Assembly: GCA_028288025.1 (NCBI GenBank)
Contig: JAQBOM010000013.1
Span: 1-64,000, forward strand
Origin: Mucilaginibacter sp.
GTDB lineage: Bacteria > Bacteroidota > Bacteroidia > Sphingobacteriales > Sphingobacteriaceae
Length of the DNA: 64,000 nucleotides
Direction: 5' to 3'
How positions within the stretch are numbered: the stretch's first letter is position 1; each line of letters begins with the position of its first letter. The notes beneath the pieces were generated by a model. That model saw nothing but the letters and a program-made list of their open reading frames with translations, searched no databases and had not been told where the DNA came from. Below are positions 28,126 through 36,892 of the stretch, one piece after another. A program made the translations under genes and the position numbers.

Positions 28126-29136
28126 ATGATCTCAGAAAAATTAAAGTTTGCAGTAGTAGGGTGTGGAAGCATTGGAAAAAGACATATTGCTGTTATAAAC
28201 GCCGAGCCTGAAGCGGAGTTAATTGCTATATGCGATATTGATGAGGATAAATGCAAACAACTTTCGGCATTATATAATGATATACCTTACTATACAAGTA
28301 TCGACGATCTTTTAAAAAGGTCAGATATCGATATCGTGAACATTGCTACTCCCCACGGCTTGCATGCCGGCATGAGTATTCAGGCTGCACAATCAGGGAA
28401 ACATATTTTGGTAGAAAAACCAATGGCCCTCGTTGCCGATGACTGCGAAAAAATGATCTCGGCAGCTAATGATAATGGTGTTAAATTATTTGTCGTAAAA
28501 CAGAATCGCTACAATACGCCAATTAGTCTGGCAAAAAAGGCGATTGATGAAAAAAAGCTTGGCAAGTTATTTATGGTACAGTGCAACGTTATGTGGAACC
28601 GCCACCAGGAATATTATAATGAGTCAGACTGGCGGGGCAGACTTGATTTAGAAGGTGGGGCATTGCATACCCAAGTGAGTCATTTTATAGATTTGCTGAT
28701 ATGGTATTTCGGCGATTTGGTTGAAGCAAAAACATTAACCGATACCATGAACCATTCAATTGAAATTGAAGACTGTGGCGTTTCTGCACTGAAGTTTAAA
28801 TCTGGCGTTATAGGATCGTTGTTTTGGACTACCTGTGTCTACAATAAAAACTATGAGGGCAGTATCACTATAATCGGTGAAAAAGGCACCATTAAAATTG
28901 GAGGTAAATACCTTAATAAAATCGAATTTTGGGATGTTCAATCCTACCCACTGCCAGAGGGAATAGATTTTGAAGATCAGCCCAATAATTACGGTAAGTA
29001 CCAGGGCACAAGCTCCAATCATGATAAAGTTATACATCATTTGGTCGATCAATTCAACCGCAAACGAAATGGAGTAGTTGAGGGTGATGAAGCTATAAAA
29101 ACAATTAAAGCAATAGATAAAATATATAAAGGATGA
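28126..29136 (+). CDS. Gfo/Idh/MocA family nucleotide-sugar oxidoreductase
   Basis: The 336-residue NAD-dependent enzyme starts with the Rossmann motif AVVGCGSIGKRHIAVINA. The family signature EKPMAL (about residue 97) holds the catalytic Lys, and GGALHTQVSHFIDLLIWYFG contributes the His. It resembles WlbA/WbpB, which oxidise C3 of UDP-sugar acids before amination by a DegT-type partner; one such partner lies four genes downstream. I use the ATG at 28126; an in-frame TTG at 28120 is less likely. Its stop overlaps the ATP-grasp gene (ATGA), so the two are translationally coupled. Confidence 0.85.
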   Translation: MISEKLKFAVVGCGSIGKRHIAVINAEPEAELIAICDIDEDKCKQLSALYNDIPYYTSIDDLLKRSDIDIVNIATPHGLHAGMSIQAAQSGKHILVEKPMALVADDCEKMISAANDNGVKLFVVKQNRYNTPISLAKKAIDEKKLGKLFMVQCNVMWNRHQEYYNESDWRGRLDLEGGALHTQVSHFIDLLIWYFGDLVEAKTLTDTMNHSIEIEDCGVSALKFKSGVIGSLFWTTCVYNKNYEGSITIIGEKGTIKIGGKYLNKIEFWDVQSYPLPEGIDFEDQPNNYGKYQGTSSNHDKVIHHLVDQFNRKRNGVVEGDEAIKTIKAIDKIYKG

Positions 29137-30197
29137 AAAGAATCCTCGTTACAGCCGCCGGTGGCGCCCCAGCAATAAATTTTGTACGTTCATTAAGAGA
29201 CGCGAAACAGGATTACTTTATAGTAGGTATTGACGCAAATGAATACACCGTTTTCCGCTCAGAAGTTGATGCTTTTGAATTGTGCCCAAAAGCCTCGGAT
29301 CCTATTTATATTGATTACCTTAATTTTATTATCGATAAATATAAAATTGATTTTATTCATACTCAGCCTGATATTGAAGTAGGAGTTATATCAGATAACA
29401 GGGAACGGTTAAATTGTAAAACATTTTTACCCGCTAAAAAATCAGTAGAAATTCTTCGCGATAAATACCTTTCTTATAAAGTGTGGAATGAGGCTGGTGT
29501 TCCAACTCCCGATACTATTCTTATTAATAACGAGGATGACTTAAAAAGGTCGTTTGAGGTGTTTGGAACGGATATCTGGATTCGTGAAATTCAAGGTGCT
29601 GCAGGCAAAGGATCGTTATCATCTCCGAAATATGAAGAAGCGCTCAATCAAATAATAAATTCAGACGGATGGGGGCGATATACCGCTGCGGAAAAACTAA
29701 CAAAGAAGACGGTAACGTGGATGGCTATTTATTATCATGGCGAATTAATCGTTGCTCAAACCAGGGAACGTTTATATTGGGAACATGGCAACAGGGCTCA
29801 ATCTGGGGTGACTGGGATTACCGGAACAGGAAGAACAACTAGCAATAAATTGATTGATGACATATCGATAAAATCAATTTTTGCGGTTGACAAAAACCCC
29901 CATGGGATTTTCAGTGTCGATATGACTTACAGCAAGGATGGTATCCCAAAATGTACCGAAATAAATATTGGTAAGTTTTTTACTACCCATTACTTTTTCA
30001 CAAAAGCGGGGATAAACTTTCCGGAAATTTTTGTGAACCTGGCTTTCGGCGAGGAGGTTCAAATGCGCGGTGTAATAAATCCGTTGGAGGATGGACTTAA
30101 CTGGATTAGGGGAATGGATGTGGAACCAAAGTTGGTTAGAGACGGTGAAATACAGGAAGTTCTTAACCGCTATAACGGATTTAAGCAAAATCTTTAG
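29133..30197 (+). CDS. ATP-grasp ligase, carbamoyl-phosphate-synthase-like
   Basis: This 354-residue protein begins KRILVTAAGGAPAINFVRSL, the pre-ATP-grasp Rossmann-like unit, and continues with an ATP-grasp fold: TFLPAKKSVEILRDKYLSYK, then WIREIQGAAGKGSLSS, and metal-site residues in FSVDMTYSKDGIPKCTEINIG. Family members ligate a carboxylate to an amine or similar nucleophile with ATP. In glycan loci such enzymes may join an amino acid or other acid to a sugar. It overlaps the oxidoreductase gene by four bases and is followed two bases later by an SDR gene. The substrate is unknown. Confidence 0.85.
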   Translation: MKRILVTAAGGAPAINFVRSLRDAKQDYFIVGIDANEYTVFRSEVDAFELCPKASDPIYIDYLNFIIDKYKIDFIHTQPDIEVGVISDNRERLNCKTFLPAKKSVEILRDKYLSYKVWNEAGVPTPDTILINNEDDLKRSFEVFGTDIWIREIQGAAGKGSLSSPKYEEALNQIINSDGWGRYTAAEKLTKKTVTWMAIYYHGELIVAQTRERLYWEHGNRAQSGVTGITGTGRTTSNKLIDDISIKSIFAVDKNPHGIFSVDMTYSKDGIPKCTEINIGKFFTTHYFFTKAGINFPEIFVNLAFGEEVQMRGVINPLEDGLNWIRGMDVEPKLVRDGEIQEVLNRYNGFKQNL

Positions 30198-30199
30198 TT

Positions 30200-31066
30200 A
30201 TGAACGCGGTGGTCGTTTTTGGCAGCAATGGCCTGGTCGGTACCTCTTTGATGAGACATCTAAAAGAAACTTCGGCCGAAATTATTGCTCCTACCTCTTC
30301 AGAGGCTGATTTAAATAGCACGGACTCTTTAACAAGTTTTGTAAAATCGTATAATAATTTTTCCGGTAAAAATATATCGATAATTTTTATCGCTGCTACT
30401 ACGCCATATAGGACCAATCGTCATGATGATTATGATGCCATGCTGGCTAATGCTAATATGGTAGAAAATTTTCGCTCAGTGTTCTATGATATTGAAATAG
30501 CTGAAATTATATATTTATCAACTTTGGATGTTTATAAGAAGACCAATTGTTGTTTGACAGAAGACAGCCCATTAGGCCCAACATCCAATTATGGGATATT
30601 TAAACTAGCAGGCGAATTATTAATAAATTCATTTTCAAAGCAACAACAAATTCCGGTATGCTGTTTACGATTAAGTCATGTATATGGTCTTAACGACAAT
30701 AGCCCGAAGGTTATAAATAAATTTTTTGAAAGCGCTTTTGAATCGTCGGCCATCAATATTAGCGGCGATAAAGATACTTTAAGAGATTTTATTTATGAGG
30801 ACGATGTAGCAAAGGTAATCACATCGTTTTTAGGTAAAAAGGTTAATGACATGATCAACGTAGCAACCGGAAATGCGATATCTTTGGATGCTTTGGCCCA
30901 GCTTATTAGCAGATGCTTTCCACATGGAGTGACAATAAATTATTTAAACCAATCGGCCGGCAGAGATGATTTATTTTTTGATGTCAGCCGGTTGAGAAAA
31001 TATTATACAGGCGACTTTGTGAAGATAAAAGATGTCATTCCTTTAATGTTTGATAAAAAGAGATGA
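30200..31066 (+). CDS. NAD-dependent epimerase/dehydratase (extended SDR)
   Basis: The 288-residue product has the Rossmann motif VVVFGSNGLVGTSLMRHL at the N-terminus and the catalytic YxxxK in SNYGIFKLAGEL (about residue 130). LSTLDVYKK supplies the preceding Ser/Thr. GRDDLFFDVSRLRKYY at the end is a sugar-nucleotide epimerase-type C-terminus. The precise reaction cannot be assigned; epimerase, reductase and dehydratase are all possible. The spacing (2 bases upstream, 4-base overlap downstream with the HAD gene) shows it is part of a tight five-gene module. Confidence 0.85.
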   Translation: MNAVVVFGSNGLVGTSLMRHLKETSAEIIAPTSSEADLNSTDSLTSFVKSYNNFSGKNISIIFIAATTPYRTNRHDDYDAMLANANMVENFRSVFYDIEIAEIIYLSTLDVYKKTNCCLTEDSPLGPTSNYGIFKLAGELLINSFSKQQQIPVCCLRLSHVYGLNDNSPKVINKFFESAFESSAINISGDKDTLRDFIYEDDVAKVITSFLGKKVNDMINVATGNAISLDALAQLISRCFPHGVTINYLNQSAGRDDLFFDVSRLRKYYTGDFVKIKDVIPLMFDKKR

Positions 31067-31737
31067 CTGTTTTTTTTGATTTTGATGGTACGTTGATTGA
31101 TGTTAAGCTAAAGTACTTTAATATATACATTGATTTTGTACGGAAATATAATGGCATCGCTTTAGATGTCAACCGATTTTGGACCCTAAAACGGTCAATG
31201 ACTACCAACGATGTTATTTGTATAAATTCAGGCATAAGTGCATTATTCGGAGAACAGCTTAAGGAATTCACGAGGCAAAATATCGAGAACCTAAATTATC
31301 TTGCATATGACTCGTTGTTTGATGATGCGGTGGAGGTGCTAACTTATTTAAGGAAAAAAAATACTACCGTAAACGTCATATCAATGAGACGAAATCATGT
31401 TAATCTTAGAAACCAGGTTGCCAATATTGGACTCAGCAATTATATAGACCAGGTTTACGCTCCGCACGAGCTACTTGGTAAAAATATAATTGAGGGTGAC
31501 CCTCTGTCTAAAAGTCATGCGATCAGGTCTTTAGGTGCCTATAATAACAAGGCCATCCTTATTGGTGACACGGGTACCGATGTAAAGTCAGCAAGACATT
31601 TGGGCTGGCAAAGTGTCGGTGTACTCACAGGCTTACGAAACCGGGATGAAATTGAAAGATATCAGCCGGATTTCATTATCGAACGATTGAACGATTTTAT
31701 AAGTATATATGAAAAATATGAACATACCTTTTGTTGA
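31063..31737 (+). CDS. HAD-superfamily hydrolase
   Basis: The 224-residue protein has HAD motif I in FFDFDGTLIDVKLKYF (nucleophile Asp and DxDGT) at residues 4-8. Motif II is probably VISMRRNHVN near residue 106. ILIGDTGTDVKSARHLGW is motif IV with the metal-binding acidic residues. A helical cap domain lies between motifs I and II. The likely reaction is phosphate removal from a sugar or acyl phosphate intermediate, fitting a pathway with an ATP-grasp ligase. It overlaps genes on both sides (4 and about 20 bases). Confidence 0.85.
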   Translation: MTVFFDFDGTLIDVKLKYFNIYIDFVRKYNGIALDVNRFWTLKRSMTTNDVICINSGISALFGEQLKEFTRQNIENLNYLAYDSLFDDAVEVLTYLRKKNTTVNVISMRRNHVNLRNQVANIGLSNYIDQVYAPHELLGKNIIEGDPLSKSHAIRSLGAYNNKAILIGDTGTDVKSARHLGWQSVGVLTGLRNRDEIERYQPDFIIERLNDFISIYEKYEHTFC

Positions 31738-32815
31738 TCTGAAAGCACAATATTTATCTATTAAAGAAGAAATTGATCAGGCTATTGCCAATGTAATAAA
31801 TGAAACCGCATTTATTGGTGGTTCGTACGTAAAAGCTTTCGAATCCTCGTTTGCTCAACTGTACGGCGTAAAACATTGCATAGGTGTTGGCAATGGAACC
31901 GATTCGTTATTTATACTCATGAAGATGCTGGGAATAGGAATTGACGACGAAGTAATTACAACAGCCTACAGCTGGATTTCGAGCTCCGAAACAATTAGTC
32001 AGACAGGAGCAAAGCCGGTATTTGTTGATATTGATGAATATTTTACTATGTCGGCAGCCGATATTGAATCGAAAATAACTCAATATACGAAAGCGATAAT
32101 ACCAGTGCACATTCATGGCCAAATGTGCGATATGGATGCGATTATAGCGCTTTCGCAAAAATACAACTTGCACGTAATTGAAGATTGCGCCCAGTCGCAT
32201 TTTTCTGAACTAAATGGCCGGCGGGCCGGCACGATCGGAATAGCGGGATCGTTCAGCTTTTATCCGGGCAAAAACCTGGGTGCCTATGGCGATGCCGGCT
32301 GTATTTTAACAAATGATGATGCTTTAGCCGAAAAATGCAGAATGTTTGCGAATCATGGAGCATTAAAAAAGCACCAGCATTTAATTGAGGGAATAAATAG
32401 TCGGCTCGATGGTTTGCAGGCTGGAATTCTTTCTGCTAAATTGCCTTTCATTGTTAATTGGACGCAGAAAAGAAGACATAACGCTTCCTTATATGATCAA
32501 TATTTACAAAACATTCAAAATATAGAGTTACCAAAAGTTAGAAAAGATTCAAGGCATTCGTATCACCTGTATGTTATTAAAGCGGAAAGAAGAGATGAAC
32601 TGAAATCTTTTTTGAACGACAATGGAATAGAGACGGTTATACATTATCCTACTGCATTACCAAATATGGAATGCTACAAATATTTGGGGAATGAAGAATT
32701 TCCCGTTTCAACTGCTAATCAATCCAAGATATTATCGCTGCCAATGTTTCCTGAACTAAAGGAAACTGATATTCAGTATATTGCAAGCAAAATACACCAT
32801 TTTTACTCAAGTTAG
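31718..32815 (+). CDS. DegT/DnrJ/EryC1/StrS aminotransferase (3-amino-sugar type)
   Basis: This 365-residue PLP enzyme aminates a keto-sugar nucleotide. NIPFVDLKAQYLSIKEEI at the start and GVGNGTDSLFILM are close to the WbpE/WlbC/QdtB subgroup, which act at C3. FSFYPGKNLGAYGDAG carries the Schiff-base Lys. With the WlbA-like oxidoreductase at 28126, a 3-oxo sugar would be its substrate, giving a 3-amino-3-deoxysugar; this is inference from family resemblance. The start could also be the ATG at 31709. Either choice overlaps the HAD gene. It closes the five-gene module, with an 83-base gap after it. Confidence 0.88.
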   Translation: MNIPFVDLKAQYLSIKEEIDQAIANVINETAFIGGSYVKAFESSFAQLYGVKHCIGVGNGTDSLFILMKMLGIGIDDEVITTAYSWISSSETISQTGAKPVFVDIDEYFTMSAADIESKITQYTKAIIPVHIHGQMCDMDAIIALSQKYNLHVIEDCAQSHFSELNGRRAGTIGIAGSFSFYPGKNLGAYGDAGCILTNDDALAEKCRMFANHGALKKHQHLIEGINSRLDGLQAGILSAKLPFIVNWTQKRRHNASLYDQYLQNIQNIELPKVRKDSRHSYHLYVIKAERRDELKSFLNDNGIETVIHYPTALPNMECYKYLGNEEFPVSTANQSKILSLPMFPELKETDIQYIASKIHHFYSS

Positions 32816-32898
32816 AATTCGGGGTAATTGCCCGTAAAAATAAACCTGGAATTACCTTGACAGATAACCGGATTCTAAAAAATATCTAGAAAATAATC

Positions 32899-34152
32899 AT
32901 GAAAACTTTGATAATTGATGGAAACTATCCAAAACACTTTCAATTTTTTTATTTAAAACATGACACTTTAAAGCTTGATTATAGACAACATTATGAGCTA
33001 TTAATCGATGATCACTTTGGAACAAATGGAGCCTGGAACGAACCATTGTCGGACATTGGTTATGAGGTTACAGAAGTGTATTATAACAACAAAATATTAC
33101 AGGAGCATTGGCGACGTGAATTTGCGGATGATACAGATAAATTTTCTAGTTATAAAGAGTTTCAAATTATATTTCTTCAGATACAATATTATAAACCAGA
33201 GGTTTTATATATAACGAACCCACATGTTTTTGACGAAGTTGTAGTAAGTCACATAAAAAAAGAATTTCCGTTTATAAAAGCTTTCGCATGCTATTTAGGC
33301 AGTCCGTACACCAGCAGGATTATATCGGAATACGATATTTGTTTTACAAGCCTTGACAGATATTCAAATGATTTGTATAACGCCGGTATGAGGGCACAAA
33401 AACTACCACATGCTTTTAATAAAAAAATACTTGATAAACTATCAATAAATACTGAATTAACTTTAGCCAACGGGCAATATCAGTTATGTTTTTCGGGTGG
33501 TATGGTGAGAAGCAATGATATGCATATAACAAGATTGGAATATCTTGAGTATTTACATAAGAATGTGCCATTAGATATCTATTCGGAAACCTTCTACCTT
33601 ACATTGTTAGATGACATTAAAGAAAACATTCAAAAGAAGTCAGCTGTAATATTGATCAATAGCTTAAAAAAAATAGGCTTCTCGAATGACCTGTTATCAC
33701 GATTGCCCTTGGTAGGTACCGCCACCCGGTGGGATAAGTATGAATTCAGGCTTTTTCCGGCTTCGCTCAAAAAAAGCATCCAACCTCCTACATACGGCAT
33801 GGAGATGTATGAGATGTTCTCCAGGAATAAAATCATCTTTAATATCCACGTCGATAACGCCGGCGACGAAGCTGGCAATATGCGTCTGTTTGAAGCCACC
33901 GGAGTAGGGGCTTGCATGTTAACAGATGCTAAAGCTAATTTATCAGAATTCTTTATTCCCGATGAAGAAGTTGTTGTTTATGCATCTAAGGAAGAATGCG
34001 TTGAAAAAGCCAAATGGCTGATAGCTAATCCTGGTGATTGCAGGGCGATTGCAGAAGCAGGGAAGAAGAGAGCCCTACGAGATCATACTTATAAGAACCG
34101 TGTCATTAATTTTTCGGATGGTATAAAAAGGGTTTTAGCAAAAGGAAAATGA
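32899..34152 (+). CDS. Glycosyltransferase, CgeB-like
   Basis: This 417-residue protein resembles the CgeB/glycosyltransferase group-1 type with an N-terminal non-canonical domain. The C-terminal signature NAGDEAGNMRLFEATGVGAC is typical: the nucleotide-sugar binding region of this group, containing the conserved Glu. No signal peptide or membrane segment is evident, so it acts on the cytoplasmic face on the lipid-linked repeat unit. The stop overlaps the flippase gene by four bases. Base composition here is markedly AT-rich compared with housekeeping genes. Confidence 0.75.
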   Translation: MKTLIIDGNYPKHFQFFYLKHDTLKLDYRQHYELLIDDHFGTNGAWNEPLSDIGYEVTEVYYNNKILQEHWRREFADDTDKFSSYKEFQIIFLQIQYYKPEVLYITNPHVFDEVVVSHIKKEFPFIKAFACYLGSPYTSRIISEYDICFTSLDRYSNDLYNAGMRAQKLPHAFNKKILDKLSINTELTLANGQYQLCFSGGMVRSNDMHITRLEYLEYLHKNVPLDIYSETFYLTLLDDIKENIQKKSAVILINSLKKIGFSNDLLSRLPLVGTATRWDKYEFRLFPASLKKSIQPPTYGMEMYEMFSRNKIIFNIHVDNAGDEAGNMRLFEATGVGACMLTDAKANLSEFFIPDEEVVVYASKEECVEKAKWLIANPGDCRAIAEAGKKRALRDHTYKNRVINFSDGIKRVLAKGK

Positions 34153-35462
34153 AGAGTATTTTAACAGAAAAATTCAACAGATTAAAACAATACCCTTTTT
34201 TCCGAAATGTACTACTTGTATCTGGTGGAACTGTTGTTGCCCAGGCGCTGACATTATTATGCTCGCCGATTATTACCCGACTCTATAGTGCAGTTGATTT
34301 CGGGGTTTTCCAACAATATCAGTCTGTACTAAGCTTTTTAGTTATTGCAGGAGCGTTTCGTTATGAATTAGCCATATTGGTTCCGAACGAGGAGGAAGAT
34401 GCTTTTTCTCTTACCGCATTGTCTGTATGCCTCAATATATTCATGTTTTTTTTTCTATCGCTTATTGTCGCAGGCATTTATATCGCCGATATACATTTCA
34501 CTTTTATTAAAGGCTTTGAGCAATATATCTGGTTCTTACCGCTTTCATTCCTGGGCGCGAGCTTATATCAAACGCTCACTAATTTAATTATCCGGCAAAA
34601 GTCATTTTCCAAAATAAGCAGTACAAAAATCGGTCAATCGGTAGGGCTGGTTTTTGGACAAATATCGGGCGGCTACTTGTTAACTAAGCCGTTTGGATTA
34701 TTCGTGGGGGATGTTATCGGAAAGTCGCTGGGTATCGTAACTTTTTTAAAGCATATAATAAAAAACTTTACTAAAGAGCTGAAGAAGATCAATCTCAAAA
34801 GTATAAAGAAGAATTTGATTAGGTATAAAGACTATCCTTTAATATCAGCCCCGGGAGCACTCTTAAATATAGCTGGGTTTGCGATACCTTCGTTGTTGAT
34901 TGGGAGTTTTTTTGGACTAAAGGTACTGGGTTTTTATGCTTTGGTTGATAGACTATTCTCTTCACCCAGCGTTCTGATCGGCCAGTCAGTTTCACAAGTG
35001 TACATATCTGATGCGAGCAGAATAGCTAAGAATGATCCCGAAAAATTGAAAAGGACATTTTTAAAACTAATTAAGTATTTGTCGTTGATTAGTTTTTTCC
35101 CGTTGTTGATTGCGGCTATTATCGCTCCTTCTGCCTTCGCTGTGATTTTCGGATCGCAATGGCGCGAGGCGGGGATATATGTTTCTATTTTGGCCCCTAT
35201 GCAGTTTGTCTCATTTATTGTTTGGCCATTAATTCCTACACTTAACCTTTTAGAACGACAACGATGGCAACTAGCGTGGGAGGTAAGCAGGGTGGTAATT
35301 AACTGTGTATCGCTGTTATTAATGCACTATTGGGGAGCTAACGCCCGTTTTGCTATTGCCGGATATGGGGCAGCTATGTTTTGTGGTTATTTATTACATT
35401 TATTATTATCTTATAGAGCAATTAATTTACAGGTCAGCCGGTTTAATGAAATGAGACGATGA
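34149..35462 (+). CDS. wzx: Oligosaccharide repeat-unit flippase (Wzx)
   Basis: The 437-residue protein is highly hydrophobic with about 12 predicted membrane segments. FFRNVLLVSGGTVVAQALTL followed by CSPIITRLYSAVDFGVFQ is the N-terminal pattern of the PST/MATE-like Wzx group. It should flip undecaprenyl-linked repeat units to the periplasmic side for polymerisation by Wzy. It overlaps the upstream glycosyltransferase gene and the downstream Wzy-like gene by four bases each, so the three are translationally coupled. Confidence 0.88.
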   Translation: MKSILTEKFNRLKQYPFFRNVLLVSGGTVVAQALTLLCSPIITRLYSAVDFGVFQQYQSVLSFLVIAGAFRYELAILVPNEEEDAFSLTALSVCLNIFMFFFLSLIVAGIYIADIHFTFIKGFEQYIWFLPLSFLGASLYQTLTNLIIRQKSFSKISSTKIGQSVGLVFGQISGGYLLTKPFGLFVGDVIGKSLGIVTFLKHIIKNFTKELKKINLKSIKKNLIRYKDYPLISAPGALLNIAGFAIPSLLIGSFFGLKVLGFYALVDRLFSSPSVLIGQSVSQVYISDASRIAKNDPEKLKRTFLKLIKYLSLISFFPLLIAAIIAPSAFAVIFGSQWREAGIYVSILAPMQFVSFIVWPLIPTLNLLERQRWQLAWEVSRVVINCVSLLLMHYWGANARFAIAGYGAAMFCGYLLHLLLSYRAINLQVSRFNEMRR

Positions 35463-36793
35463 TTAATGGGATGGTAATAAAATCAAAGTTCTTAGGTGTT
35501 CGCACTAAAGTTGGAATACTCGCAATCCTGTATTTGATTTCTTTCGATTGGATGTATATTTCATGGCTTTCCGGGAGATATAGCTATATGGGATTTGAAT
35601 ATCATCCTGTACGGTTAGATTTATTATTAGTATCCCATATTGTAGCCTGGTTACCGGTATTATGGATACCTATAAAATTACGCCGACCGTCAGTTATAAT
35701 CTATTGGTTCCTATTTTTAATGACGTATATCCCGGCCGTTTTGCTTCCGGTTTATATTAAATTAAGTAACGAAGGCGAACTGTATATTTTAATTTTGTCT
35801 CTGCTGGCGGGAATGTTTATTATCAGTTTCAGTTATTTTCTTCCGTTGATAAAATTAAAACGTCTGAAAATTGACGGAAAAAAATTTATGGGAGGTGTAT
35901 ATGTAATAACTATATTATTGATTCTTTATGTGATATATATATTTAAGGGCAATATGCGGTTGGTTGGTCTTAGTGACATCTATGACTTGCGTTTTGGAAG
36001 CGACGCTTTAACGCAGGGTAATTATGTGGCTTATGCTATTATGGCGTTGGGTTCCTGCTTTTTCCCGTTACTTTTATCTTTAGGTTTGATCCGAAAAAGT
36101 TATTGGCTTATTATTTTTGGCTCAGTTGGACAAATTTTTCTGTATTCTACCGAAGGAGCAAAAACGTACTTATTTTCGTCGGTAATTACGATCATGATAT
36201 TTTTACTTATCCGGAAAAACAGCGATAGGTTTGGATTTAAATTTTTTTCCTTTTTTGTCTTTTTAGTTGTCGTTTTAAATGCGTTAGCACTTTATAGCCC
36301 CGACTCGTGGTTGTTAGTAGTGACCACGATTGCTTCTATAGTTTTTATGAGAACGATATCAATGGGAGGAATGCTTACAGCCCAATACTTCTATTTCTTT
36401 AGCACGCACCCTAAAACTTATTATTCTCATATTAATATAGTAGGTAAAATGTTAACTTACCCTTATGGTAATGAACCTCTGGGGCGGGTGATCGGTTACT
36501 ATTTTACTGGCGAGAGTCTGCTTAATTCAAATGCCAATTTTTGGGCAACCGATGGAATTGCTGCCGCGGGTATAACAGGAATAATATTGATATCTATTTT
36601 GTGTTCGGCTATGTTTTACGTATTTGATTCGGCGGCGAGCCGGCATGACATTGTTTTTTCTACCGCATGCGTTATTATAATATGCATGTCATTATTGAAC
36701 GTTTCATTGTTTACCACTTTTTTATCAGGAGGATTTGGACTCATGATTTTAATACTATATTTATTGCCTGCACAAGCAAGAATATTAAAATAA
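35459..36793 (+). CDS. wzy: O-antigen/repeat-unit polymerase (Wzy-like)
   Basis: This 444-residue protein has about 10-12 hydrophobic segments and a large loop in the second half (roughly residues 310-365), the usual topology of Wzy polymerases. The family is very divergent, so the call rests on topology, size, and position directly after Wzx. It would join repeat units into long chains at the periplasmic face, with length set by the Wzz-type protein at 26994. Conserved charged loops are not identifiable by eye. Confidence 0.75.
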   Translation: MINGMVIKSKFLGVRTKVGILAILYLISFDWMYISWLSGRYSYMGFEYHPVRLDLLLVSHIVAWLPVLWIPIKLRRPSVIIYWFLFLMTYIPAVLLPVYIKLSNEGELYILILSLLAGMFIISFSYFLPLIKLKRLKIDGKKFMGGVYVITILLILYVIYIFKGNMRLVGLSDIYDLRFGSDALTQGNYVAYAIMALGSCFFPLLLSLGLIRKSYWLIIFGSVGQIFLYSTEGAKTYLFSSVITIMIFLLIRKNSDRFGFKFFSFFVFLVVVLNALALYSPDSWLLVVTTIASIVFMRTISMGGMLTAQYFYFFSTHPKTYYSHINIVGKMLTYPYGNEPLGRVIGYYFTGESLLNSNANFWATDGIAAAGITGIILISILCSAMFYVFDSAASRHDIVFSTACVIIICMSLLNVSLFTTFLSGGFGLMILILYLLPAQARILK

Positions 36794-36892
36794 ATTAGCC
36801 GGTAGCCACTTGCTGCCTATTTTTAAATTCTTATTAATTATCTCTAAATACCGAGTGGATAATCAAGAGGAAAATAGTCTAATTCTTGACAC

